7,783 bases of DNA, taken from positions 1 to 7,783 of the forward strand of contig DDXT01000064.1 of the NCBI GenBank assembly GCA_002347755.1, written 5' to 3'. The DNA is from Caryophanales bacterium UBA2253 (GTDB taxonomy: Bacteria; Bacillota_I; Bacilli_A; ML615J-28; CAG-698). The notes beneath the pieces were generated by a model. The model saw only the letters and a list, made by a program, of their open reading frames with translations. It had not been told where the DNA came from and ran no database searches. Shown piece by piece: positions 1 through 5,791 of this stretch; the first letter of the stretch is position 1, and every line of letters starts with the position of its first letter. A program made the position numbers and the translations under genes.

Positions 1-69
1 ATGACTAGATTATATACGAATAAATAAATCAACAAAAGACCATTATTACGGAAAAGGATAATTAAAACG

Positions 70-77
70 AAGGTGAT
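70..77 (+). promoter_or_regulatory. Ribosome binding site of tatD
   Basis: AAGGTGAT lies a few bases before the ATG at 81 and supports that start. The 80 bases ahead of tatD are AT-rich and hold no convincing promoter or coding region. A short open stretch at 1-27 (MTRLYTNK then stop) could be the tail of an upstream gene but cannot be judged. Confidence 0.7.
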
Positions 78-80
78 TTA

Positions 81-836
81 ATGATCATTGATACGCACAT
101 TCATTTGTTTGACCCAAAATATCGGGAGGACTTAGAAGAAATCATTCGAAAAGCCCAAGAAAACGGGGTTGTAAAAATGGTGGTGGTTGGTTTCGATGAA
201 GAATCAAGCCGCGCGGCCATCGAACTGTCCCGACGTTTTGATTTTCTTTATGCAGCGGTTGGGCTGCACCCGGAAGAGGTTATGAATAACCAGGATGGTG
301 AACTGAACTGGCTTAAGGATATGGCCCCTGATCCCAAAGTCGTGGCCATCGGCGAAATCGGGCTGGATTATTACTGGGACAAAACCTACCAAAGGGAGCA
401 AATGGACTATTTTCAAAAGCAACTGGCCATTGCGGCGAATTTTAATCTTCCTGTTTTGGTTCATAGCCGCGAAGCATCAGCGGACACTTTCGAGACTTTG
501 AAAAAGCACCTTGTTCCGGGCGTCCTTCATTGTTATTCCGGAAGTCTGGAAATGGCTAAAGAATATGTGAAACTGGGGTATTATTTGGGCATCGGCGGAG
601 TCGTGACTTTCAAAAACAGCAAGGAGATCAAGCGAGTGGTGACCGATATTCCACTGGAACATTTGCTTTCTGAAACCGACGGGCCGTACTTGGCGCCGTC
701 TCCTCATCGCGGGAAACTGAACAAACCCGAATACCTTCCTTTGGTCATTGCGGCCATTAGCGAATTAAAGGGAATTGACCCAAAAATTGTTGAAAAATTA
801 CTGTTTGAAAATGCCATGAATTTGTTTAATATTTGA
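81..836 (+). CDS. tatD: TatD family metal-dependent hydrolase (DNase)
   Basis: This is a 251-residue amidohydrolase-fold protein of full family length (usually about 250-265). TatD proteins are cytoplasmic, divalent-metal-dependent nucleases acting on DNA ends and implicated in DNA repair and DNA fragmentation. The expected metal ligands are visible in order: the N-terminal HxH (H6 and H8 in DTHIHLFD), E92 in GEIGLDYYW, H128 in VLVHSRE, H150 in VLHCYSG, and D200 in SETDGPYL, followed by the family signature APSPHRGKLNKP. The start at 81 gives the normal MIIDTHIH N-terminus. The stop overlaps the ribosome binding site of the following protease gene, so the two are probably translationally coupled. 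The co-location with exported proteases has no obvious functional link. The family call is secure; the physiological substrate is not shown by sequence. Confidence 0.95.
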   Translation: MIIDTHIHLFDPKYREDLEEIIRKAQENGVVKMVVVGFDEESSRAAIELSRRFDFLYAAVGLHPEEVMNNQDGELNWLKDMAPDPKVVAIGEIGLDYYWDKTYQREQMDYFQKQLAIAANFNLPVLVHSREASADTFETLKKHLVPGVLHCYSGSLEMAKEYVKLGYYLGIGGVVTFKNSKEIKRVVTDIPLEHLLSETDGPYLAPSPHRGKLNKPEYLPLVIAAISELKGIDPKIVEKLLFENAMNLFNI

Positions 837-840
837 GGTG
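835..840 (+). promoter_or_regulatory. Ribosome binding site overlapping the tatD stop codon
   Basis: GAGGTG overlaps the TGA of tatD (834-836) and precedes the ATG at 844. The GTG at 838 is also in frame, but it lies inside the Shine-Dalgarno sequence and would add only two residues. The ATG gives a textbook lipoprotein signal peptide (MKKIKIVIF), so 844 is preferred. The spacing to 844 is short (3 bases). Confidence 0.6.
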
Positions 841-843
841 CTT

Positions 844-2010
844 ATGAAAAAAATTAAAATTGTCATTTTTCTGTTAATTTTTAGTTTCGCCATCGTCGGA
901 TGCACAAGTACAGCCGTCAATGAGATTTATAACAAATCTTACGACGTTACCATAAGTTTGTCTGAATTCGAAGATTTGGTGGTAGCCGCCATTGAAAAAG
1001 CCGCTCCCGCGGTCATTGGCGTGAGCAATTACCAACGAGAACTGGGATCCGTGCAAATGAAATTGACGGCTACCGGCAGCGGAGTCGTTTATGAGTGCCA
1101 GGCCAAGATGAAAGACGCCACCGTCGAAGATGACTGCTCGCTTACCATTGACAGCGATCAAGTGGACACCTATGTTTATACCGCCGTCACCAATCGGCAT
1201 GTAATTGAAGACAGCGATGCCGTCAAAGTTTACATTGGCGAAGAACGCTTGAAAATCGAAGCAGTTTTGCTTGGCGCCGATGACAAAGTTGACCTTGCTG
1301 TTTTACAATTTGAGCATTACAAGTACATCCAACCCCTGGAATTCGCGGATTCTGATGCCATTACCAAAGGCAGTTTCGCGATTGCCATCGGAAATCCATC
1401 CGGATACGAATATTATGGATCCGCAACTTTCGGGATCATCTCTTTTCCGAAGCGTTATTTGGCGGATGACACGGACAGTGACTCGGTCGCGGATTGGGAA
1501 GCTGAATACATTCAACATGACGTTGCCATCAACCCGGGAAACAGCGGCGGAGCTTTGATCAATACCGAAGGCAAACTGCTCGGGATCAACACTTTAAAGA
1601 TGATCTCGGATGACATCGACAACATGGGTTTCGCCATCCCGAGCAACGTGGTGGCTTACATAGTTCCCTATTTGGAAACGGGGGGGACCCCGGTTCGGCG
1701 AACTTTGGGAATCACGATCATTGATTTATACGTCATCCTGAATCCCGAAGATTATTCCGATGCTTATGTTCCCGTGGACGACACCATTCCCGAAGGTGTG
1801 ACCAACGGATTATATGTTAATGAAGTCGATCCGGAAAAACTGGCCGCCGGTAAACTGTTTAAGGGCGACGTCATTGTTTCCATTAACGGTGTTGAAATCT
1901 ATTATGGTTATGAATTTCGAAAAGAAATGAATGCTACCCCGGACGGCGGATCAGTAATATTGGGCGTATATCGCAATCAAGTGCTGACCGAGGTTACTAT
2001 CACATTCTAA
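844..2010 (+). CDS. HtrA-like trypsin-family serine protease lipoprotein with PDZ domain
   Basis: This is a 388-residue predicted exported lipoprotein. The signal peptide has KK, a hydrophobic stretch and the lipobox IVGC, giving a lipidated Cys20. The S1C (HtrA/Deg) protease domain covers about residues 45-275. The catalytic triad is visible: H119 in TNRHVIED, D150 in DKVDLAVL, and S234 in NPGNSGGA. A single PDZ domain follows (about 290-388; GLYVNEV, KGDVIVSINGVEI). Two features are unusual. One is an insert of about 30 residues between the first strand (GSGVVY) and the histidine motif, containing Cys85 and Cys98, which could form a disulfide outside the cell. The other is an acidic loop at about 208-219 (DDTDSDSVADWE) just ahead of IQHDVAINPGNSGG, resembling a calcium-binding loop but with Ser in place of Gly. 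It is a paralogue of the next gene, about 70% identical by eye over the 105 residues around the active serine. Likely role: surface protein quality control or processing. Confidence 0.93.
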   Translation: MKKIKIVIFLLIFSFAIVGCTSTAVNEIYNKSYDVTISLSEFEDLVVAAIEKAAPAVIGVSNYQRELGSVQMKLTATGSGVVYECQAKMKDATVEDDCSLTIDSDQVDTYVYTAVTNRHVIEDSDAVKVYIGEERLKIEAVLLGADDKVDLAVLQFEHYKYIQPLEFADSDAITKGSFAIAIGNPSGYEYYGSATFGIISFPKRYLADDTDSDSVADWEAEYIQHDVAINPGNSGGALINTEGKLLGINTLKMISDDIDNMGFAIPSNVVAYIVPYLETGGTPVRRTLGITIIDLYVILNPEDYSDAYVPVDDTIPEGVTNGLYVNEVDPEKLAAGKLFKGDVIVSINGVEIYYGYEFRKEMNATPDGGSVILGVYRNQVLTEVTITF

Positions 2011-2017
2011 AAAGGAG
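2011..2017 (+). promoter_or_regulatory. Strong ribosome binding site of the second protease gene
   Basis: AAAGGAG begins directly after the stop of the first protease gene and lies 8 bases before the ATG at 2026. There is no room for a separate promoter, which supports cotranscription. Confidence 0.8.
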
Positions 2018-2025
2018 CAAATATC

Positions 2026-3954
2026 ATGAGAAAAACGTTTCAAAAAATCCTTTTGTCTTTGATGCTGGTGATTGGCAGTTTGACCTTTGCTGGTTGCGGA
2101 GATTGGTTCAACGATAACGGTGACCCCATCGTCATCGATGTCAACACGCCAACCGGTGTGACCATCGCCATCCCCGGAAATCAATCCATTCTTGAGATCG
2201 GTGAAACTCTGCAACTGACTGCCAACGTTGCTCCGGACACGGCTGTGCAAACTGTGACCTGGGCTAGCAACAATACGCTGGCGGCCATCGTCGATGCCAA
2301 TGGATTGTTAACGGCCATGGGAGCCGGGAGAGTAAAAATTACGGCTACTTCAACGGTAAACACTGAAATCTCCGGTTATGCTTATCTGACCGTTGTAGTT
2401 CCTCCGGTGGTCGTAACCGGAATCGCCATCAGCGGTTCGGATACCGTTCATGTTGGGGAAACCATTAAGCTAAATTATGCTCTTACTCCGACGGAAGCAA
2501 CCGCAACCGTAACTTGGTCCGTCGACAACCAGACCATTGCTACAATTGATGAAAACGGCCGTCTGACCGGAGTGTCGGAAGGAACCGTTTCGGTAACCGT
2601 CCTCACCGACAATCAGGTTTCTGATTCTTTCTCGGTTACCGTTTTGCCAAGAGTCGGAACGCCAACTGAAATAACGATCATCGGACGGCCAGAAGTAGAA
2701 GTCGGGCAAAATATCCGATTGGTCATTTCCGCCCTTCCATTGGAAAGCATTAATTCCGTGGTTTGGTCGTCATCAGACCCGACAATTGCGGCCATTGACG
2801 AAAAGGGAATTATAATCGGTCTTTCAGAAGGCGAAGTCGTCATTTCCGCGGTTTCAACCGTGACGTCGGCGGTTTTTACCTCTTTCAACATTACCGTCAT
2901 TGACAATTCCATCAGTAACGATTTCCAACAAAGCATCATCGATGTCATTGCTCAAACCAAAGGATCGATTTTGGGAGTATCCAATTACACCTTTGATTCG
3001 GATTTGCAAAAAAACACGAAGTTTGCTTTGGGAAGCGGTTTTGTTTACAAGGTTTGGTTTGTTTTGAAAGACGGAAGCGTCATTTATGATCTTGATGAAA
3101 TCATTACTTTTGATGACGTTGATAAATATTGCTATTATTTGGTCACCAACAAACACGTGGTCGAAGGATCAGATGCGGTCAAGATCTACTTGTGGCAAGA
3201 AGACATCGAAGTCCCAGCGACTTTGATGCAATATGATGATAAAGTGGATTTGGCGGTGGTTTACTTCGAACATGGCCGTTACATTGAACCTTTGGCTTTC
3301 GCGGATTCTGATCTGCTTCAAAGCGGGGAATTTGCAATCGCGATCGGTAATCCGTCCGGATACGAATATTCTTCATCCGCGACTTTCGGGATCATTTCTC
3401 ATCCGAAGCGTTATATTTCTGACGATACCGACGATGACGGAATCAATGACTGGGACGCTGAATACATTCAGCACGATGTAGCCATCAATCCGGGAAACAG
3501 CGGCGGACCGCTTCTTAATCTTCAAGGGGGAGTCATTGGCATCAACACCATGAAATTCGCCGCTACCGAAATTGACAGCATGGGATTTTCCATCCCGAGC
3601 AATGTGGTTTCCGGATTGGTCGGACTGTTGGAACAAGGACTAAAACCGGTCCGGGCACGGCTGGGAGTGACTGTCATCGAAGTTTTGGATCTTCTTGATT
3701 TTCCGGATCCGCTTTATCCGATTCCGGAAGGCGTGACGTACGGGTTGTATGTCACCGAAGTCAGTGCGGACAGCGTCGGGGAGGCCGGCGGTATCTTGGC
3801 CAATGACATTATTATTAGTTTCAACGGCGTATCTTTGTACCGTTCCTTGGCTTTGCGAGCCGAACTCGGAAAAATCATTGTTGGTTCGGGACAACAAATT
3901 GAAGTCGAAGTTTTGCGAAATGGCGAGACCATCAAACTGACTTTGACGTTCTGA
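2026..3954 (+). CDS. HtrA-like serine protease lipoprotein with three Ig-like (Big_2) domains and PDZ
   Basis: This is a 642-residue exported lipoprotein. The signal peptide MRKTFQKILL leads to the lipobox FAGC (Cys24). Three Big_2-type Ig-like repeats follow at about 43-126, 129-208 and 214-293. Each has the family pattern of an opening V-x-I strand, a G-[EQ]-x-[IL]-[QKR]-L strand, a VxWxSxxxxxAxIDxxG turn and a closing strand. Big_2 domains are typically found in surface adhesins and act as spacers or carbohydrate/cell-wall-facing modules. The S1C protease domain (about 300-545) has the triad H377 (TNKHVVEG), D408 (DKVDLAVV) and S492 (NPGNSGGP). One PDZ domain lies at about 555-642. The loop at D467-D477 (DTDDDGINDWD) fits the DxDxDGxxD pattern of thrombospondin type 3/EF-hand calcium sites. 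The protease part is a paralogue of the preceding gene, so a duplication plus gain or loss of the Big_2 array is inferred. The Ig domains probably hold the protease away from the membrane. Substrate unknown. Confidence 0.93.
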   Translation: MRKTFQKILLSLMLVIGSLTFAGCGDWFNDNGDPIVIDVNTPTGVTIAIPGNQSILEIGETLQLTANVAPDTAVQTVTWASNNTLAAIVDANGLLTAMGAGRVKITATSTVNTEISGYAYLTVVVPPVVVTGIAISGSDTVHVGETIKLNYALTPTEATATVTWSVDNQTIATIDENGRLTGVSEGTVSVTVLTDNQVSDSFSVTVLPRVGTPTEITIIGRPEVEVGQNIRLVISALPLESINSVVWSSSDPTIAAIDEKGIIIGLSEGEVVISAVSTVTSAVFTSFNITVIDNSISNDFQQSIIDVIAQTKGSILGVSNYTFDSDLQKNTKFALGSGFVYKVWFVLKDGSVIYDLDEIITFDDVDKYCYYLVTNKHVVEGSDAVKIYLWQEDIEVPATLMQYDDKVDLAVVYFEHGRYIEPLAFADSDLLQSGEFAIAIGNPSGYEYSSSATFGIISHPKRYISDDTDDDGINDWDAEYIQHDVAINPGNSGGPLLNLQGGVIGINTMKFAATEIDSMGFSIPSNVVSGLVGLLEQGLKPVRARLGVTVIEVLDLLDFPDPLYPIPEGVTYGLYVTEVSADSVGEAGGILANDIIISFNGVSLYRSLALRAELGKIIVGSGQQIEVEVLRNGETIKLTLTF

Positions 3955-3962
3955 TAAAAAAA

Positions 3963-3984
3963 ACTTACCGGAAATTCGGTAAGT
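3963..3984 (-). terminator. Hairpin with minus-strand U-tract (copy 1 of a repeated stem)
   Basis: ACTTACCG (3963-3970) pairs with CGGTAAGT (3977-3984) around a 6-base loop. The plus-strand flank at 3956-3962 is all A, so on the minus strand the hairpin is followed by a run of U. No U-run follows on the plus strand. It reads as a second, back-up terminator for transcription coming from the minus-strand gene at 4163-4489, protecting the protease operon from antisense reading. Confidence 0.65.
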
Positions 3985-3994
3985 CAGACTGATG

Positions 3995-4032
3995 ACAAAC
4001 CCCATTTTCAAAGATGGGGTTTGTTTATTTTC
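3995..4032 (+). terminator. Intrinsic terminator of the tatD-protease operon
   Basis: ACAAACCCCAT (3995-4005) pairs perfectly with ATGGGGTTTGT (4014-4024) around an 8-base loop, followed by the T-rich run TTTATTTT. It lies 40 bases after the stop of the second protease gene. There is no U-tract on the opposite strand, so it acts in the plus direction. Confidence 0.85.
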
Positions 4033-4078
4033 CCACAATCATCTTGAAAAAACCAAAAAAAACACTTTTTTAGACTCG

Positions 4079-4094
4079 AAAAAGATATCTTTTT
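4079..4094. repeat. Perfect 16-bp palindrome
   Basis: AAAAAGATATCTTTTT is fully self-complementary and lies between the convergent terminators, away from any promoter. It could be a protein-binding site or simply A/T-rich spacer; nothing decides between them. Confidence 0.4.
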
Positions 4095-4122
4095 GGTGCC
4101 ATTGTCCCATTTTATTATAAGC

Positions 4123-4154
4123 AAAAAACTTACCGGTAATCCGGTAAGTCTTTT
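4123..4154 (-). terminator. Intrinsic terminator of the small minus-strand gene (copy 2 of the repeated stem)
   Basis: ACTTACCGG (4128-4136) pairs with CCGGTAAGT (4141-4149) around a TAAT loop. The plus-strand A-run at 4123-4128 makes a U-tract on the minus strand, 13 bases after the stop codon at 4163-4165. CTTTTC follows on the plus strand, so weak bidirectional action is possible. The stem is nearly identical to the hairpin at 3963-3984. Confidence 0.8.
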
Positions 4155-4162
4155 CTTGGTTT

Positions 4163-4489
4163 TCATTCATTATATTTTAAAAAGTCCGCAATGGTTCTCC
4201 ACTGATCCGCGATCCTGGTTTTGGAATTATTTATTGGTCCGATGGCGAATAGGTGATCGTGATTGGTTTGAAAGTGGCGGTTGGTAATGACAACTTCCGA
4301 ATCAATAAGGACGTCAGCGCAAGAGACGGAGTCAAGATTCGAAAAGATCAAATAATCGAAACTATTGCCATCGTCAAGGTGATAAAGGTCAACCAAAAAG
4401 CGTTCTTGGCTAATGACGAGATGATTGATTCCCTCAAAGAGGGAACTTGGCACGGGCCGATCGGTGAGAATGATTAAATCGTAGTGCAT
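4163..4489 (-). CDS. Small protein resembling thioredoxin-reductase-like flavoprotein fragments
   Basis: This is a 108-residue cytoplasmic-type protein with no signal peptide or membrane segment. It is supported as a real gene by a ribosome binding site (AAAGGACG) 6 bases before the ATG, a good promoter and a following terminator. The N-terminus MHYDLIIL followed by HLVIS resembles the opening beta-alpha-beta of an FAD/NAD(P) disulfide reductase. The C-terminal part, VVITNRHFQTNHDHLFAIGPIN and then QWRTIADFLKY, closely follows the closing segment of thioredoxin-reductase-like proteins (TN-x-x-x-LFAIGD and the final helix). The GxGxxG dinucleotide loop, the CxxC and the whole middle of such an enzyme are absent, and the D of the GD motif is replaced by P. 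It may be a shrunken, non-catalytic relative or a remodelled relic that is still expressed. No function is assigned. Confidence 0.75.
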   Translation of the reverse strand: MHYDLIILTDRPVPSSLFEGINHLVISQERFLVDLYHLDDGNSFDYLIFSNLDSVSCADVLIDSEVVITNRHFQTNHDHLFAIGPINNSKTRIADQWRTIADFLKYNE

Positions 4490-4493
4490 AAAC

Positions 4494-4501
4494 GTCCTTT
4501 C
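4494..4501 (-). promoter_or_regulatory. Ribosome binding site of the small minus-strand gene
   Basis: On the minus strand, AAAGGACG lies just ahead of the ATG at 4489. This good match with good spacing argues that the 108-residue frame is translated. Confidence 0.7.
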
Positions 4502-4525
4502 TCAATTTTTATACAAATCCAGTAT

Positions 4526-4554
4526 ATTATACTCGCTAAACACCGATTCATCAA
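4526..4554 (-). promoter_or_regulatory. Sigma-A-type promoter of the small minus-strand gene
   Basis: On the minus strand, a TTGATG -35 box (4549-4554) is separated by exactly 17 bases from a perfect TATAAT -10 box (4526-4531). Transcription would begin near 4519, giving a leader of about 30 bases before the ATG at 4489. Confidence 0.8.
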
Positions 4555-4585
4555 GGGCAAAAACGCAAACAATCGAAAAAGGGGC

Positions 4586-4614
4586 TTTAAAAAAAATCGC
4601 TTTTGTGGTAAAAT
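4586..4614 (+). promoter_or_regulatory. Sigma-A-type promoter of ychF-cinA
   Basis: A TTTAAA -35 box (4586-4591), a 17-base spacer and a TAAAAT -10 box (4609-4614) with the upstream TG of an extended -10 (TGGTAAAAT). The predicted transcript starts near 4621, leaving a leader of about 60 bases. It diverges from the minus-strand promoter at 4526-4554. Confidence 0.7.
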
Positions 4615-4635
4615 CTAAGAAGTAAAAACGGGATG

Positions 4636-4670
4636 AAAGGAGAATAACAACCGAATCATTCGGCTGTTAT
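4636..4670 (+). promoter_or_regulatory. ychF leader: Shine-Dalgarno followed by a hairpin
   Basis: AAAGGAG (4636-4642) is the only good Shine-Dalgarno sequence before ychF, yet it lies 39 bases from the ATG at 4682. Between them is a hairpin: ATAACA (4644-4649) with TGTTAT (4665-4670), an A-C mismatch, then CCGAA (4651-4655) with TTCGG (4659-4663) around a TCA loop. Folding it would bring the Shine-Dalgarno to about 12 unpaired bases from the ATG. No U-tract follows, so it is not a terminator. No ATG/GTG/TTG follows the Shine-Dalgarno at normal spacing, so a leader peptide is unlikely. Confidence 0.6.
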
Positions 4671-4681
4671 AAACAATAAAA

Positions 4682-5779
4682 ATGGGACTAACCGCCGGAA
4701 TCGTCGGATTGCCCAACGTTGGGAAATCGACGTTGTTCAATGCCCTCACCAAATCGCATGTTTTGGCCGCCAACTATCCATTCGCGACCATTGATCCCAA
4801 TGTTGGGATCGTGGAAGTCAAGGATTCGCGGTTAGACCGGATCGTCGAAATCGTCAAACCCCGTAACGTCGTCCGGGCTGCGGTTTCATTCACTGACATC
4901 GCCGGGCTCGTAAAAGGCGCTTCGAAAGGCGAAGGTCTGGGAAATCATTTTCTTTCGCACATTCGGGATGTGGATGCGATATGCCAAGTGGTTCGCTGTT
5001 TCAACGGGACGGAAGTCATCCCATACACCGGGAAAATTGACCCGATCGATGACATTGAGACCGTCAATTTGGAATTGGTTTTAGCCGACTTGGATGTCGT
5101 GGAGAAAAGAATCGCGAGGGTCGGCAAACAAGCCCAGTTAAAAACCGAGAAAGACGCCGAAACCGAGTTTTCCGCTCTTTCCAAGATCAAAGCGGTTTTG
5201 GACGAAGGAAAATTCGCTAAAACGGCTGCCTTGACGGAGGAAGAAGCCGCTCTGATCAAAAACTATAGTTTTTTGACCATGAAGCCGATGATCTATGTTC
5301 TGAACATATCTGAAAAAGATTTGGGCCAAGACAATGTTTATGTTCAAACCGTTAAAGTTTACGCGAGCGAGAACAACATCCGCACCGTGGTCATCAGCGC
5401 CAAAATCGAAGAGGAAGTCAGTGGCTTGGATGACGAAACCAAAGAAATGTTTTTGGCCGATCTAGGAATCAAAGAGAGCGGTTTGGATCAATTGGTCCGA
5501 CTGACCTATGATTTGTTGGGGCTCGCAACATACTTTACTGCTGGCGAAAAAGAAGCCAAGGCCTGGACTTTTCGAAAAGGAATGAAGGCTCCGCAATGCG
5601 CAGGAATCATTCACACCGATTTCGAACGCGGATTCATTCGCGCGGAAATCGTCGCTTATGAGGATTTCATTGCTTACGGAGGGCTGTTAAAAGCGCGGGA
5701 CGCCGGAAAAATGCGTTCCGAGGGCAAGGACTATGTTTTCAAAGACGGAGACATCGCCCTGTTCCGGTTCAATGTTTAG
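4682..5779 (+). CDS. ychF: Redox-regulated ATPase YchF (OLA1/Obg-like)
   Basis: This is a 365-residue cytoplasmic P-loop protein of full family length. YchF is the unusual TRAFAC-class member that prefers ATP over GTP, binds ribosomes, and affects translation and oxidative-stress responses. The start MGLTAGIVGLPNVGKST is the canonical N-terminus. The Walker A/G1 loop is G9-LPNVGK-S16. The G3 motif is D72-IAG followed by LVKGASKGEGLGN. The G4 position is N208-I-S-E211, the NxxE form that explains ATP preference. A coiled-coil-like helical segment spans about 125-200. A TGS-like domain occupies about residues 280-363 (TAGEKEAKAWT, FERGFIRAEI, KDGD). It is the first gene of a unit with cinA, with 12 bases between them. 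No residue is obviously missing. Confidence 0.97.
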   Translation: MGLTAGIVGLPNVGKSTLFNALTKSHVLAANYPFATIDPNVGIVEVKDSRLDRIVEIVKPRNVVRAAVSFTDIAGLVKGASKGEGLGNHFLSHIRDVDAICQVVRCFNGTEVIPYTGKIDPIDDIETVNLELVLADLDVVEKRIARVGKQAQLKTEKDAETEFSALSKIKAVLDEGKFAKTAALTEEEAALIKNYSFLTMKPMIYVLNISEKDLGQDNVYVQTVKVYASENNIRTVVISAKIEEEVSGLDDETKEMFLADLGIKESGLDQLVRLTYDLLGLATYFTAGEKEAKAWTFRKGMKAPQCAGIIHTDFERGFIRAEIVAYEDFIAYGGLLKARDAGKMRSEGKDYVFKDGDIALFRFNV

Positions 5780-5791
5780 AAAAGAGATGCC

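Noticed and set aside
1..27. Possible C-terminal tail of an upstream gene (MTRLYTNK then stop)
   Set aside because: Eight codons without motif or ribosome binding site are too few to support a call; tatD often follows metG, but nothing here shows it.
2148..2905. Three Ig-like repeats as a DNA-level tandem repeat array
   Set aside because: The repeats share a protein pattern but little nucleotide identity, so they are old domains and not a recent DNA repeat.
3415..3500. Frame fusion or misassembly between the two proteases
   Set aside because: Both frames are intact from signal peptide to PDZ, differ throughout by many substitutions, and each has its own ribosome binding site, so this is a true tandem pair.
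4253..4477. Plus-strand 74-residue open frame opposite the small minus-strand gene
   Set aside because: It has no ribosome binding site at the start, overlaps entirely with a minus-strand gene that has promoter, ribosome binding site and terminator, and the protein has no recognisable motif.
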